Shown here in pieces: positions 1-8,208 of a stretch of DNA of 64,000 nucleotides. The notes beneath the pieces are model-generated. The model ran no database searches. It was not told the DNA's origin and was given only the letters and a program-made list of their open reading frames with translations. Source of the stretch: Sphingomonas vulcanisoli (lineage in GTDB: Bacteria; Pseudomonadota; Alphaproteobacteria; Sphingomonadales; Sphingomonadaceae); NCBI RefSeq assembly GCF_011761305.1, contig NZ_JAAOZC010000004.1, forward strand, positions 304,592 through 368,591. Reading direction: 5' to 3'. A program made the translations under genes and the position numbers. Position 1 is the stretch's first letter; each line of letters opens with the position of its first letter.

Positions 1-1538
1 CCCGCGGCGCGCATCGCCTTCGCCGCGGCGGTGGCATCGGCCTCGGCTACCTTCCGCACTGCGCTGCCGTCGGCGGCGATGTTGGCGCGCCCATCGGTGA
101 GGATGACGACGAACGGCGTTCGCCCGCGCGCTTTCGCCAGCTCGGCCAGTTCGCGGGCTGCGGTGAGCCCGGACGCCAGCGGCGTGCCGCCCCCGCCGGG
201 CAGCTCCGCGAGCGAACGCCGGGCGCGCGCGAGCGAGCGCGTCGGCGGCAGGAGCAGTTCGGCGCCTGTCCCGCGAAACGCGATCAGCGCCACCTGCGCG
301 CGCTTCACATAGGCTTCGGCGAGCAGCAGCTCCACCGCTCCCTTGGCCTCGGCAAGACGCGCCAGCGCCGACGATCCCGACGCATCGACCGCGAAGATCG
401 TCACCGCCTCCGCGCGCGTCTCGAAGCGCCGGATGCGCAGATCATCGCGGCGGACCTTCACGCGCGCGGTCCCGCTGCGCAGCTTCTGCCACGGTGCCGC
501 GGCGCGCAGCGTATCGATCAGCGACAGCCGCACGCCACCGCCGGGGATTCCGGCGCGCGTTCCCATCGGACGCCCACGGGTGGGCGATTTGCGCCGTTCG
601 CCGGCGCCCTGCGCGCGTGTCGTCTGCCGGCCACGCCCGGCAGCAATCCGGGCAAGGACATCTTTCGGCAATGCGGCCAAGGCAGCAGCGAGGACGATAT
701 CTTCGAGCGGGGCGGGTTCGCTGCGCTCGTCTTCGCCGCCATCGGTATCGGGGGGTGGGGGCGGCGGCGCTTCAGGCTGAGCTTCCTGCGGCGGCACCCG
801 CGTGGCGCGGGGCGCCAAGACGAGCCGCGCGGCGAGGGTGATGTCTTCCTCATCGATGACGTCGCGCCCGGCGATCCGTGCCGACGCGCGGGCGGCGCGC
901 AGGGCGAAAACCGGCGCACGCGCCGAGTCTATTCCAAGCGCCAGGGCGGTCGCGGCCAGGGCATTGACCGCTTCCTCGTCACCCCGGACTTGTTCCGGGG
1001 TCCACCTCCCCACCTGCGCCGGTTTAGCGAGTTGCTCGGTGGACCCCGGAACAAGTCCGGGGTGACACATTGTCAGGTCGATCCAGAACGCCAGCCGCTC
1101 ACCCATGGCCACCGGGGGCCGTTCGTCGGGCTCCACGCCGTCATCCAGCGCCACGACCAGAAATCGCGAATCGCCCCCATCGATCGCCGCCGCGATCCGG
1201 CCAGCGGTCGCGTCCGACAGCCGCTCGGCCATCGGCACCACGACGGCCCCGCCATCGGCTTCGGCTAGTACGCCCGTACTCGCCACCGGGCGGCCCAGGG
1301 CCAGCGTCGCGGTCAGGTCGATTCCGCCGAGCAGGCGCTCGTCATCGATATGCGCGGGGATGCGGCGGATCGGCGCGCCGTCCGGCAAGGAAGCGCGCAG
1401 CGCGGCGATGACGGCGTCGCGCATATCGCCGCCGCCGCGCAGGATCAGGCCGCCCAGCCCGGGATCGATCGCGCAGAGCCGCGCGGCAAGGATCGCATCG
1501 GCGATAGGGTCGGGCGAGCCATCGCCCGGCTCGGTCAC
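1..1538 (-). CDS. bchD: Magnesium chelatase subunit D (partial, 3' end missing)
   Basis: BchD is the AAA+/von Willebrand A partner of BchI. With BchH it inserts Mg2+ into protoporphyrin IX, the first committed step of bacteriochlorophyll synthesis. The frame is open from the GTG at 1538 to the window edge (512 codons). In order I see an N-terminal degenerate AAA+ domain, an acidic, proline-rich linker (about residues 250-275, with a run of five Pro), and a vWA domain whose MIDAS motif DASGSS lies near residue 385, followed by TDGRAN. The GTG overlaps the bchI stop (GTGA), so the two are translationally coupled. Residues about 158-187 are encoded by a palindromic repeat element that is not part of the family; the frame reads through it. 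The family identification is firm. Only the true C-terminus is unknown. Confidence 0.93.
   Translation of the reverse strand, partial: MTEPGDGSPDPIADAILAARLCAIDPGLGGLILRGGGDMRDAVIAALRASLPDGAPIRRIPAHIDDERLLGGIDLTATLALGRPVASTGVLAEADGGAVVVPMAERLSDATAGRIAAAIDGGDSRFLVVALDDGVEPDERPPVAMGERLAFWIDLTMCHPGLVPGSTEQLAKPAQVGRWTPEQVRGDEEAVNALAATALALGIDSARAPVFALRAARASARIAGRDVIDEEDITLAARLVLAPRATRVPPQEAQPEAPPPPPPDTDGGEDERSEPAPLEDIVLAAALAALPKDVLARIAAGRGRQTTRAQGAGERRKSPTRGRPMGTRAGIPGGGVRLSLIDTLRAAAPWQKLRSGTARVKVRRDDLRIRRFETRAEAVTIFAVDASGSSALARLAEAKGAVELLLAEAYVKRAQVALIAFRGTGAELLLPPTRSLARARRSLAELPGGGGTPLASGLTAARELAELAKARGRTPFVVILTDGRANIAADGSAVRKVAEADATAAAKAMRAA
978..1066. repeat. Palindromic repeat element inside bchD
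   Basis: Two perfect 29-nt inverted arms (978-1006 and 1038-1066) are separated by 31 nt. The arm core is CCCCGGACTTGTTCCGGGG, a type of palindrome that is common between genes in sphingomonads. Here it sits inside bchD and is read in frame. It adds a segment containing CHPGLVPGST and GRWTPEQV between the AAA+ part (ending LAFWIDLT) and the family segment beginning DEEAVNALAA. I saw no second copy in this window. Confidence 0.85.
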
Positions 1539-2515
1539 GCCGCCAGGTCTTTCTTGGCCAGGTCCAACAGCGCGCGCTCGATCCGCGCGGTCGAGCCGGT
1601 CTCGTCGAGCACGTTGCGGCGCAGCCGGTGGCGCAGCGCGAGCGGGGCGACGCGGGTGATGTGCTGGGCCGCCACCTCCCCCGCCCCATCGAGCGCCGCC
1701 AGAGCGCGCGCCGAACGCATCAGCGTCAGCTCACCGCGCAGCCCGTCCGCACCGACCACCATGCACAACCGCGACGCGAGCATCAGGACCGCGTCGGGGA
1801 CGGTGACGCCCGCGACCGCGGCCCGGGCGGCGGCGATGCGCTTGAGCGTCTTGCGCTCGGCGCGGCGCCACGTCTCGGCGAAAGCCTCGGGTTCGCGCTC
1901 GAACCTATCGCAGCGTTTGAGGATTTCGACCCGCTGCGCCAGATCCTGCGGCGTCCGCACCTCGACCGACAGGCCGAAGCGATCGAGCAGCTGCGGCCGC
2001 AGTTCCCCTTCCTCCGGGTTGCCGCTGCCGATCAGCACGAAACGCGCGGGGTGGCGGACGCTCAGCCCTTCGCGTTCGACGACATTCTCGCCCGAGGCCG
2101 CGACATCGAGCAGCAGATCGACGATATGATCCTCGAGCAGGTTGACCTCATCGATATAGAGGAACCCCCCGTTGGCCCGCGCGAGCAGGCCGGGTTCGAA
2201 CGCTTTGATCCCCGCGCCCAGCGCCCGTTCGAGATCGAGCGCCCCGACAACCCGATCTTCGGTCGCGCCGAGCGGCAGATCGACGAACGGCACCGGCACC
2301 GTCCCCTTGCGGGGGCTGCCGTCCTGATACCCCGCCTGCTCCGCCGGGACCGGCGGCAACAAGGCGGCGAGCGCGCGCACCGCGGTCGACTTGCCGGTGC
2401 CGCGATCGCCGAACACCATCACCCCGCCGATGCGGGGATCGACCGCCGCGATCAGCAGCGCCAGTTTCATCTCGTCCTGACCGACGATCGCGGAGAATGG
2501 GAAAGACATGCGCAT
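1535..2515 (-). CDS. bchI: Magnesium chelatase ATPase subunit I
   Basis: BchI is the AAA+ motor of Mg-chelatase. It forms ATP-dependent rings with BchD that drive Mg2+ insertion by BchH in bacteriochlorophyll synthesis. The N-terminus FPFSAIVGQDEMKLAL is typical. Walker A is GDRGTGKST (about residue 38) and Walker B is FLYIDEVNLLEDH. The C-terminal helical lid ends in LLDLAKKDLAA. The length (326 aa) fits the family. ATG at 2515 is preferred because AGG lies 6 nt upstream; TTG 2521 and ATG 2509 are alternatives. It overlaps bchD by 4 nt downstream and is divergent from tspO, with a PpsR-type palindrome 9-26 nt upstream of its start, which suggests redox or light control. Confidence 0.95.
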   Translation of the reverse strand: MRMSFPFSAIVGQDEMKLALLIAAVDPRIGGVMVFGDRGTGKSTAVRALAALLPPVPAEQAGYQDGSPRKGTVPVPFVDLPLGATEDRVVGALDLERALGAGIKAFEPGLLARANGGFLYIDEVNLLEDHIVDLLLDVAASGENVVEREGLSVRHPARFVLIGSGNPEEGELRPQLLDRFGLSVEVRTPQDLAQRVEILKRCDRFEREPEAFAETWRRAERKTLKRIAAARAAVAGVTVPDAVLMLASRLCMVVGADGLRGELTLMRSARALAALDGAGEVAAQHITRVAPLALRHRLRRNVLDETGSTARIERALLDLAKKDLAA

Positions 2516-2523
2516 CGCCAACC

Positions 2524-2541
2524 TGTATCATGCGCTTGACA
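2524..2541. promoter_or_regulatory. PpsR/CrtJ-type operator (TGT-N12-ACA)
   Basis: TGTATCATGCGCTTGACA matches TGT-N12-ACA, the known target of PpsR/CrtJ, the aerobic repressor of photosynthesis genes. It lies in the short divergent gap between bchI and tspO, where it could control both. Only the six fixed bases define the consensus, so chance matches are frequent; the location is the main support. Confidence 0.6.
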
Positions 2542-2565
2542 CTCTACAAGTGGACCTGCCCTGAC

Positions 2566-3051
2566 ATGATGACCCCGACGATCGTTGCCGCCAGCGTCGC
2601 GATCGCGCTTGGGATCGGTGGAGGGCTGATGACACCGATCGGGGATTGGTATCGCGATCTGCGCAAGCCATCATGGCAGCCGCCCAACTGGGCGTTCGGT
2701 CCGGCCTGGTCGATCATCCTCGGCCTTGCCGCATGGTCGGCGGTGATCGCGTGGAACGCTGCGGCCGACGATGGCGCGCGGCGCGATATCGTGATCCTGT
2801 TCGCCACCAACGCGGTCTTCCATTTCCTGTGGAGCCCGTTGTTCTTCCGCGCCCGCCGGCCCGATTGGGCGCTGATCGAGGTCGTGTTTCTGTGGGCGTC
2901 GCTGGTCGCGCTCGTCGCAGGCTTGTGGCCGATCGCACCAATGGCGAGCCTGTTGATCGTGCCCTATCTATCCTGGGTCAGCTTCGCGGCCTTCCTCAAC
3001 TACACGATCGTTCGGCTCAACCGGCCCTTCGGCAATGCTTTTGCTAGGTGA
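2566..3051 (+). CDS. tspO: TspO/MBR family tryptophan-rich sensory protein
   Basis: This is an inner- or outer-membrane translocator-type protein of 161 aa with five predicted membrane helices. In phototrophic alphaproteobacteria TspO binds tetrapyrroles and modulates photosynthesis-gene expression with oxygen. Family marks seen are the WYRDLRKPSWQPPNWAFGPAW segment with the conserved Pro pair, the helix NAVFHFLWSPLFF, and PYLSWVSFAAFLN near the C-terminus. The frame extends upstream to 2497, but the ATG at 2566 (MMTPTIV) is the family-like start. It is divergent from bchI across a PpsR-type palindrome, which fits a role in pigment regulation. Confidence 0.93.
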   Translation: MMTPTIVAASVAIALGIGGGLMTPIGDWYRDLRKPSWQPPNWAFGPAWSIILGLAAWSAVIAWNAAADDGARRDIVILFATNAVFHFLWSPLFFRARRPDWALIEVVFLWASLVALVAGLWPIAPMASLLIVPYLSWVSFAAFLNYTIVRLNRPFGNAFAR

Positions 3052-3119
3052 TGCTGCCACAAGGGCGTATATCGAAATCCGAGAGCTGGGAAACGGCCTA
3101 TAGAAATAGAGGATGCGAT

Positions 3120-3911
3120 ATGCAGACGATCGAAGGAACCGCCTTCATCCCCGCCGCCAAGGTGCCGGAAATCCGTCGGATCAGTACGAGCGATCTGGAT
3201 TGGGCGTTGCGCGAGGGCTGGACGGATTTCCGCGCCAAGCGTGGCGAATTGCTGTTCATCGGGATCGTTTACCCCGTCATCTGCCTGATCGCGGTGGTGA
3301 TGACGTTCAACGACCCCCTGCTGCCGCTATTGTTTCCCCTCGTTGCCGGGCTGTCGATCGCCGGGCCTGCGGTCGCTTCCGGATTCTACGAACTCGCCCG
3401 GCGCCGCGAAGAAGGGCGCGATTCGAGCTGGTGGCATTTCCTCGATCCGCTCAACGGACGCAGCCGGTTGCCGCTGGCGATGCTGACCGGCGGAATGGCG
3501 GTGCTGTTCGTCGGCTGGCTGGTCGTCGCCTACGGGATCTACAATGTGACCTTCGGAACTACGGCGCCGCTGCACGTCGGCGACGTGCTGGGGCGCTTAT
3601 TCACGACGTCGGCGGGCTGGCAACTCATCGTGCTGGGCAACCTCGCCGGCCTTGCCTTCGCAGTCGCGACGCTGGTGCTGGGCGTGGTGTCCTTCCCGAT
3701 GGTAGTCGATAAACCGGTCGATGCCGGGCTCGCTGTCCGCACCTCGATCGCCGCGGCAGAAAAGAATCCGCGTGAGATCTTCGGCTGGGGCGTGCGCGTC
3801 GCGGGGCTGCTGCTGATCGGGCTGCTGCCGCTCGCGGTCGGGCTCGCGGTGGTGCTGCCGTGGCTCGGCTATTCGACCTGGCATCTCTACACCCGGCTGG
3901 TCGTTCGCTGA
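3120..3911 (+). CDS. DUF2189 family integral membrane protein
   Basis: This 263-aa membrane protein of the DUF2189 family has no established function. After a cytoplasmic N-terminus (IRRISTSDLDWALREGWTDF) there are about six hydrophobic segments, including IVYPVICLIAVVMTF, LPLLFPLVAGLSIAGPAVASGF and GWLVVAYGIYNVTFG. The motif YELARRREEGRDSSWWHF and the ending GYSTWHLYTR are family-typical. ATG 3120 is chosen because AGAGGA lies 6 nt upstream; the frame is open back to 3048 but lacks such a site. It sits between tspO and the heme operon and ends before a strong hairpin, so it is probably its own unit or the end of a tspO unit. Confidence 0.85.
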   Translation: MQTIEGTAFIPAAKVPEIRRISTSDLDWALREGWTDFRAKRGELLFIGIVYPVICLIAVVMTFNDPLLPLLFPLVAGLSIAGPAVASGFYELARRREEGRDSSWWHFLDPLNGRSRLPLAMLTGGMAVLFVGWLVVAYGIYNVTFGTTAPLHVGDVLGRLFTTSAGWQLIVLGNLAGLAFAVATLVLGVVSFPMVVDKPVDAGLAVRTSIAAAEKNPREIFGWGVRVAGLLLIGLLPLAVGLAVVLPWLGYSTWHLYTRLVVR

Positions 3912-3917
3912 GGATCA

Positions 3918-3950
3918 GCGCTGGCGCACCGCACCAGGGTGCGCCAGCGC
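3918..3950 (+). terminator. Hairpin after the DUF2189 gene
   Basis: A perfect 13-bp GC-rich stem (GCGCTGGCGCACC paired with GGTGCGCCAGCGC) encloses a 7-nt loop and starts 7 nt after the stop codon. No T-run follows, so it may be a weak intrinsic terminator or an mRNA-stabilising hairpin. Confidence 0.55.
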
Positions 3951-3982
3951 AAGTAGCATTGCCGGGAAATCGTCCAGATCGT

Positions 3983-4009
3983 TTGACACCGTATTTCCGC
4001 GATTATACG
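3983..4009 (+). promoter_or_regulatory. hemC: Possible promoter of the hemCFE operon
   Basis: TTGACA at 3983-3988 is followed 15 nt later by TATACG at 4004-4009, about 80 nt before the hemC start. The spacing is shorter than the usual 17 nt, so this is tentative. Confidence 0.3.
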
Positions 4010-4089
4010 CCGTGCATCGAGAGAAGATGCTGATTGATGTTGTTTCCTGACCGTGCCGAAATGCTGCGCTCCGACGCTGCACCCTCTGC

Positions 4090-4965
4090 GTGAACAAAAT
4101 TCGGTTAGGCACCCGCGGCTCGCCCCTCGCGCTCGTCCAGGCGGGGATGGTGCGGGATGCGCTGGTTGCAGCACACGGCATCCAAACCGAAATCGTCATC
4201 ATCAGGACCACCGGCGACGCGGTGCAGGATCGGCCGCTGGCGGAGATCGGTGGCAAGGCGCTTTGGACTAAGGAACTCGATCGCGCGCTGCTGTGCGGTG
4301 ACATCGATTGCGCGGTCCATTCGATGAAGGACGTCGAGACGATCCGTCCGCCTGCGATCAGCATCGCCGCGATCCTGCCGCGCGCCGACGTGCGCGATCG
4401 CCTGATCGGCGCGCCCTCGATCGCGGCGCTGCCCCATGGGGCGACCGTGGGCACGAGTTCGCCGCGCCGCCGGGCGCAACTGCTGCGGTTAAGGCCCGAT
4501 CTCACCATCGTGATGTTCCGCGGCAATGTCGACACCAGGCTTGCCAAGCTGGCGGCAGGCGAAGCTGATGCGACGCTGCTGGCGGCGGCAGGGCTCGCGC
4601 GGCTCGATCGGCCCGATGTCGGCGTCGCGATCGAGCTCGACGTGATGCTTCCCGCGCCGGCACAGGGCGCCGTCGGGATCGAGGCGCGAAGCGACGATAG
4701 CGAAACCCGCGCTTTGCTTGCGGTGCTTGACGACGCACCGACGCACCGCTGCGTGCTCGCCGAACGCGCGCTGCTCGCGGCGCTGCATGCCGATTGCCAT
4801 TCCCCCGTCGCGGCGCTGGCGACCGACGGCGGCGCGATCCGCGCCGAACTCTTCGCCGAAGACGGCAGCGCCAGCGTCGCCGGATCGGGCGACGATCCCG
4901 CCGCGCTGGCGTCTGATCTGCTCGCCCGTGCCCCCGACTCCATCCGGAAACTGTTTGCCGCATGA
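4090..4965 (+). CDS. hemC: Porphobilinogen deaminase (hydroxymethylbilane synthase)
   Basis: HemC condenses four porphobilinogen molecules into hydroxymethylbilane in the cytoplasm. The protein (291 aa, slightly short) opens with IRLGTRGSPLALVQA. It contains the substrate-site motif HSMKDV near residue 79, the arginine-rich segment GTSSPRRRAQLLRLRP, and FRGNVDTRLAKL. The cofactor cysteine lies in ALHADCHSPVAALA near residue 238, where dipyrromethane is attached. The start is a GTG. The gene leads an operon in which hemF and hemE follow with 4-nt ATGA overlaps, so the three enzymes are probably made together and feed both heme and bacteriochlorophyll. Confidence 0.95.
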   Translation: MNKIRLGTRGSPLALVQAGMVRDALVAAHGIQTEIVIIRTTGDAVQDRPLAEIGGKALWTKELDRALLCGDIDCAVHSMKDVETIRPPAISIAAILPRADVRDRLIGAPSIAALPHGATVGTSSPRRRAQLLRLRPDLTIVMFRGNVDTRLAKLAAGEADATLLAAAGLARLDRPDVGVAIELDVMLPAPAQGAVGIEARSDDSETRALLAVLDDAPTHRCVLAERALLAALHADCHSPVAALATDGGAIRAELFAEDGSASVAGSGDDPAALASDLLARAPDSIRKLFAA

Positions 4966-5804
4966 CGCCGCTTGATCCTGATCAGACCCGGGCCAGGACA
5001 TGGTTCGAGCATCTGCGCGATTTGATCTGCGCCGAGTTCGTGGCGATCGAGCGCGAGGCAGGATCCGACGCCGGCTTCGATCTCACGCCATGGGACCGCA
5101 CCGAACCATCGGGCGCGCCGGGCGGCGGCGGCGTCCGCGGCGTGATGAAGGGCACGGTGTTCGAGAAAGTCGGCGTCAATGTCTCCACCGTCGGCGGCAG
5201 TTTTGAAGGCGAGTTCGCCAAATCGATCCACGGCGCCGGCGAAGACCCGCAATTCTTCGCTACCGGGATCAGTCTCGTCGCGCATATGGCGAACCCGCGG
5301 GTGCCGGCGGTCCATATGAACTGCCGCTTCCTGGTGACCACCAAGCGCTGGTTTGGCGGTGGTGCCGATCTCAATCCGCCGCTGCCGATCGCCGAGGATA
5401 CCGATGATTTCCATGCGACGCTCAAGGCCGCATGCGATGCCCACGCCGTTGGCGATTATCCGCGCTTCTCGAAATGGGCGGAGGATTATTTCTGGCTGCC
5501 GCACCGCCACGTCCATCGCGGGGTCGGCGGCATCTTCTTCGATCATCTCGAAGGCGATTTCGATGCCACGTTCGCCTTCACCCAGGATGTCGGACGCGCG
5601 TTTCTCGACGTCTATCCCCGGATCGTGAGGCGGCGAATGAACGACACCTTCACGCCAGAGGACGAAGCGGCGATGCTGGCCTGGCGTGGGCGCTATGCCG
5701 AGTTCAACCTCGTCTATGACCGCGGCACCTTGTTCGGTCTCAAGACCGGCGGGAATATCGACGCGATCCTGATGAGCCTGCCGCCACGGGCGACATGGGC
5801 ATGA
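4962..5804 (+). CDS. hemF: Oxygen-dependent coproporphyrinogen III oxidase
   Basis: HemF oxidatively decarboxylates two propionates of coproporphyrinogen III to give protoporphyrinogen IX, using O2. The 280-aa protein shows GGGGVRGVMKGTVFEKVGVN, the signature VPAVHMNCRFLV followed by KRWFGGGADLNPP, and the C-terminal YDRGTLFGLKTGGNIDAILMSLPP. All are typical of the aerobic enzyme rather than the radical-SAM HemN. Its start overlaps the hemC stop (ATGA) and its stop overlaps hemE. The oxygen-requiring form beside bch genes fits an aerobic phototroph. Confidence 0.96.
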   Translation: MTPLDPDQTRARTWFEHLRDLICAEFVAIEREAGSDAGFDLTPWDRTEPSGAPGGGGVRGVMKGTVFEKVGVNVSTVGGSFEGEFAKSIHGAGEDPQFFATGISLVAHMANPRVPAVHMNCRFLVTTKRWFGGGADLNPPLPIAEDTDDFHATLKAACDAHAVGDYPRFSKWAEDYFWLPHRHVHRGVGGIFFDHLEGDFDATFAFTQDVGRAFLDVYPRIVRRRMNDTFTPEDEAAMLAWRGRYAEFNLVYDRGTLFGLKTGGNIDAILMSLPPRATWA

Positions 5805-6814
5805 CGCCGCTGCTGGAGGTGCTGCAAGGACAGCGCGCCGAGGTGGCCCCGGTGTGGCTGATGCGCCAGGCGGGGCGTTATCTGCCCGAATATCGCGCGC
5901 TTCGCGCCGAAAAGGGTGGCTTTCTGGCGCTTGCTACCGATCCAGAGGCGGCTGCGGAGGTCACGCTGCAGCCGATCCGTCGCTTCGGCTTTGACGGGGC
6001 GATCCTGTTCTCGGACATCCTGATGGTGCCCTGGGCCCTGGGGCAGGATCTGACCTTCGGCGCAGGAGAAGGACCACGGCTCGAACCGGCGCTGCTCGAT
6101 CACGCTCTGGACGCTCTCACGCGAGTGCCGGCCCGGCTCGATCCGGTCTACGAAACCGTCCGCCGCGTCGCAACCGCGCTGCCCGGGGAGACAACGTTCC
6201 TCGGTTTCGCGGGATCGCCCTGGACCGTGGCAACCTACATGGTCGCTGGGCAGGGCAGCCGCGATCAGCACGAGACGCGCCGCTTCGCCTACCGCGACCC
6301 CGGCGCCTTCGCGCACATTATCGATGCGATCGTCACGATGACGATCGACTATCTGTCACGCCAGATCGAATGCGGCGTCATGGCGGTGCAATTGTTCGAT
6401 AGCTGGGCTGGAAGCCTGAGCCCCGCGCAGTTCGAGCAATGGGTGATCGCCCCCAACGCGCGGATCATCGCCGCGCTGCACGAGCGCCACCCGGGCACTC
6501 CCGTGATCGGCTTTCCGAAGGGCGCGGGGGGCAAGCTCCCCGCTTATGCACGGGGAACCGGCGCCGACGCGATCGGCCTCGACGAAACCGTCGATCCGGA
6601 TTGGGCGAACACCGTGTTGCCCGAGGGCCTGCCGGTTCAGGGCAACCTCGATCCCCTCGCGCTGATCGCGGGTGGCGCGGAACTCGATGCTGCGATTGAC
6701 CGCGTCCTGAAAGCTTTCCCGACCCGCCCGCACGTCTTCAACCTCGGCCATGGCATCCTTCAAGATACGCCGATCGCCAATGTCGAACGATTATTGGCGC
6801 GGGTCCGGGGGTAA
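5801..6814 (+). CDS. hemE: Uroporphyrinogen decarboxylase
   Basis: HemE removes four carboxyl groups from uroporphyrinogen III to give coproporphyrinogen III. The signatures are VWLMRQAGRYLPEYR near the N-terminus and GFAGSPWTVATYM near residue 130. Other family segments are LFSDILMVPWALGQ, LFDSWAGSLSP and HVFNLGHGILQDTP near the end. The length (337 aa) is normal. ATG 5801 overlaps the hemF stop as ATGA, matching the hemC-hemF junction; ATG 5795 is an alternative. It is the last gene of the hemC-hemF-hemE operon. Confidence 0.96.
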   Translation: MTPLLEVLQGQRAEVAPVWLMRQAGRYLPEYRALRAEKGGFLALATDPEAAAEVTLQPIRRFGFDGAILFSDILMVPWALGQDLTFGAGEGPRLEPALLDHALDALTRVPARLDPVYETVRRVATALPGETTFLGFAGSPWTVATYMVAGQGSRDQHETRRFAYRDPGAFAHIIDAIVTMTIDYLSRQIECGVMAVQLFDSWAGSLSPAQFEQWVIAPNARIIAALHERHPGTPVIGFPKGAGGKLPAYARGTGADAIGLDETVDPDWANTVLPEGLPVQGNLDPLALIAGGAELDAAIDRVLKAFPTRPHVFNLGHGILQDTPIANVERLLARVRG

Positions 6815-6861
6815 GTTTGGCGCTGTGGCAGACGGGTGCCGCAGCTTTTAGGATACTGCGC

Positions 6862-7928
6862 CTAAATGGCGCGCTGCGCTTCGGTGTTTGCAGAACTATC
6901 GACGGACGCAATTTGAGTGTGGGCGACTGAAACCGACGTCCCCGGGTTTCTGCCGGTCACCTTGACGTGGGCTTTGAGCTGGCGGGCAAGAGCGCCAACG
7001 ATGGTAGTTCCAAGGCCCGGCGTAGCATCGGCGACGTTCTCCGGCATTCCGACACCATTATCATCGACGGAGAGCGTCCAGTTGGGTCCTTGGGCGCCAT
7101 AACCAACGGTAATCTGCCCAGCACGTTCGCCCGGAAACGCATGTCTGAGAGCGTTGATCACCAGCTCCGTGACGATCAGGCCGAGGCTGATGGACGTATC
7201 CGCGCTAACGCGACTCGCATCGCTCTTGACCACAATTGATTGTTTATCGTGATCACGGATCATCGATGCCCCGAGACTCTGGCAGAGCTGGGTAAAGTAG
7301 GGATCGAGAGCGATGTCGCCCTTGCCCGACTGGGTCAGTTGTTTTTGCACGGTCGCGATCGACAGTACCCTGTTGTGGGCATCGGTCAGGTGGGTCCGCG
7401 CTTCATCCGAGAGCACGGTGCGCGCGCTCTGCATCAGGACGCTGGCAATGATCTGAAGGCTGTTCGCGACGCGATGCTGGACTTCCTGCAGAAGGACGGC
7501 CTTATCTTTCAGGAGATCGTCCTTGAGCCGCTCAGCGGCGCGGGCATCGGTGACATCGGAAACGGTCATCAGCACGCGGATAGCTGCCGTGTCACCATAT
7601 TCGAGTTTTTGCGGCTTGATCACCAACCGGCGGCTGCCGCCGTCCTGCGCTTGCAGGTCCATCTCGTACGCATCGACCGACGCACCTCCGGATGCGGTTG
7701 CCATCAACAAAGCGTGGAGCTGCGGCGAGCGCCATTCCCCGGCGCCCAGGTCGGAAACCCTTTGACCCGGCGCCGTGGCGAGGTTGATCCCGAATGCGCG
7801 TCCGAAGGACTTGCTCGCCGCAATGATCGTCAGATCGCCATCGAGAAGCAGCAGGGTGCGTCGGAAGCGGCAACCATTGCCAACATGAGACTGTCGGCTA
7901 GGTCTAGCTCTGGGGTAAGCGCGGCCAT
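6862..7928 (-). pseudogene. PAS/HWE-type sensor histidine kinase, single-base frameshift
   Basis: This is a soluble histidine kinase. It would read MAALTPELDLADSLMLAMVA...DLTIIAASKSFGRAFG (PAS domain), then a HisKA_2 phosphoacceptor helix with the His in EVQHRVANSLQIIASVL, then an ATPase domain with VTELVINALRHAF, DDNGVGMP and GLGTTIV. The N-terminal about 25 codons are in a different frame from the rest. Between ASDAP and LLLLDGDL one base is missing near the GGG at 7854-7856 (plus-strand coordinates). GAAAGG upstream of ATG 7928 supports that start. Without correction only a fragment starting at TTG 7710 would be made. It could be a real pseudogene or a sequencing error. Its partner regulator is not adjacent. 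Confidence 0.75.
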
Positions 7929-8208
7929 CAGCGGCCTTTCTACATGAACCGAGACTCGCGAAGCGAAAGCCATACCGGAAGCAGGCAACGAACGGAGCGA
8001 TCTCGAACGCCGCTTGTTTTCAAGGGTAAGCCTTTGTCCCGCACAATGATACAGATACTTTCGAAAGCCATAAGAGGGCCTGACCCGCCCCTGCACCCGA
8101 AGCCGCATATACCGTGAGGCGAGATCGCAGGTCTCGGTCACCCCAAAACCTCATGCTGACCTCGCTGTCGTCCCTTGCGCTACAAGGCTGCTGCCGCCAT
8201 CCGGACGC

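Noticed and set aside
31..1689. Several open frames on both strands over the first 1.7 kb
   Set aside because: They are shadows of bchD. The minus-strand frame from the GTG at 1538 carries the full AAA+/vWA pattern and the others have low-complexity Arg/Ala/Ser translations.
1535..2539. A 303-codon plus-strand frame opposite bchI
   Set aside because: Antisense shadow of a strongly conserved ATPase gene.
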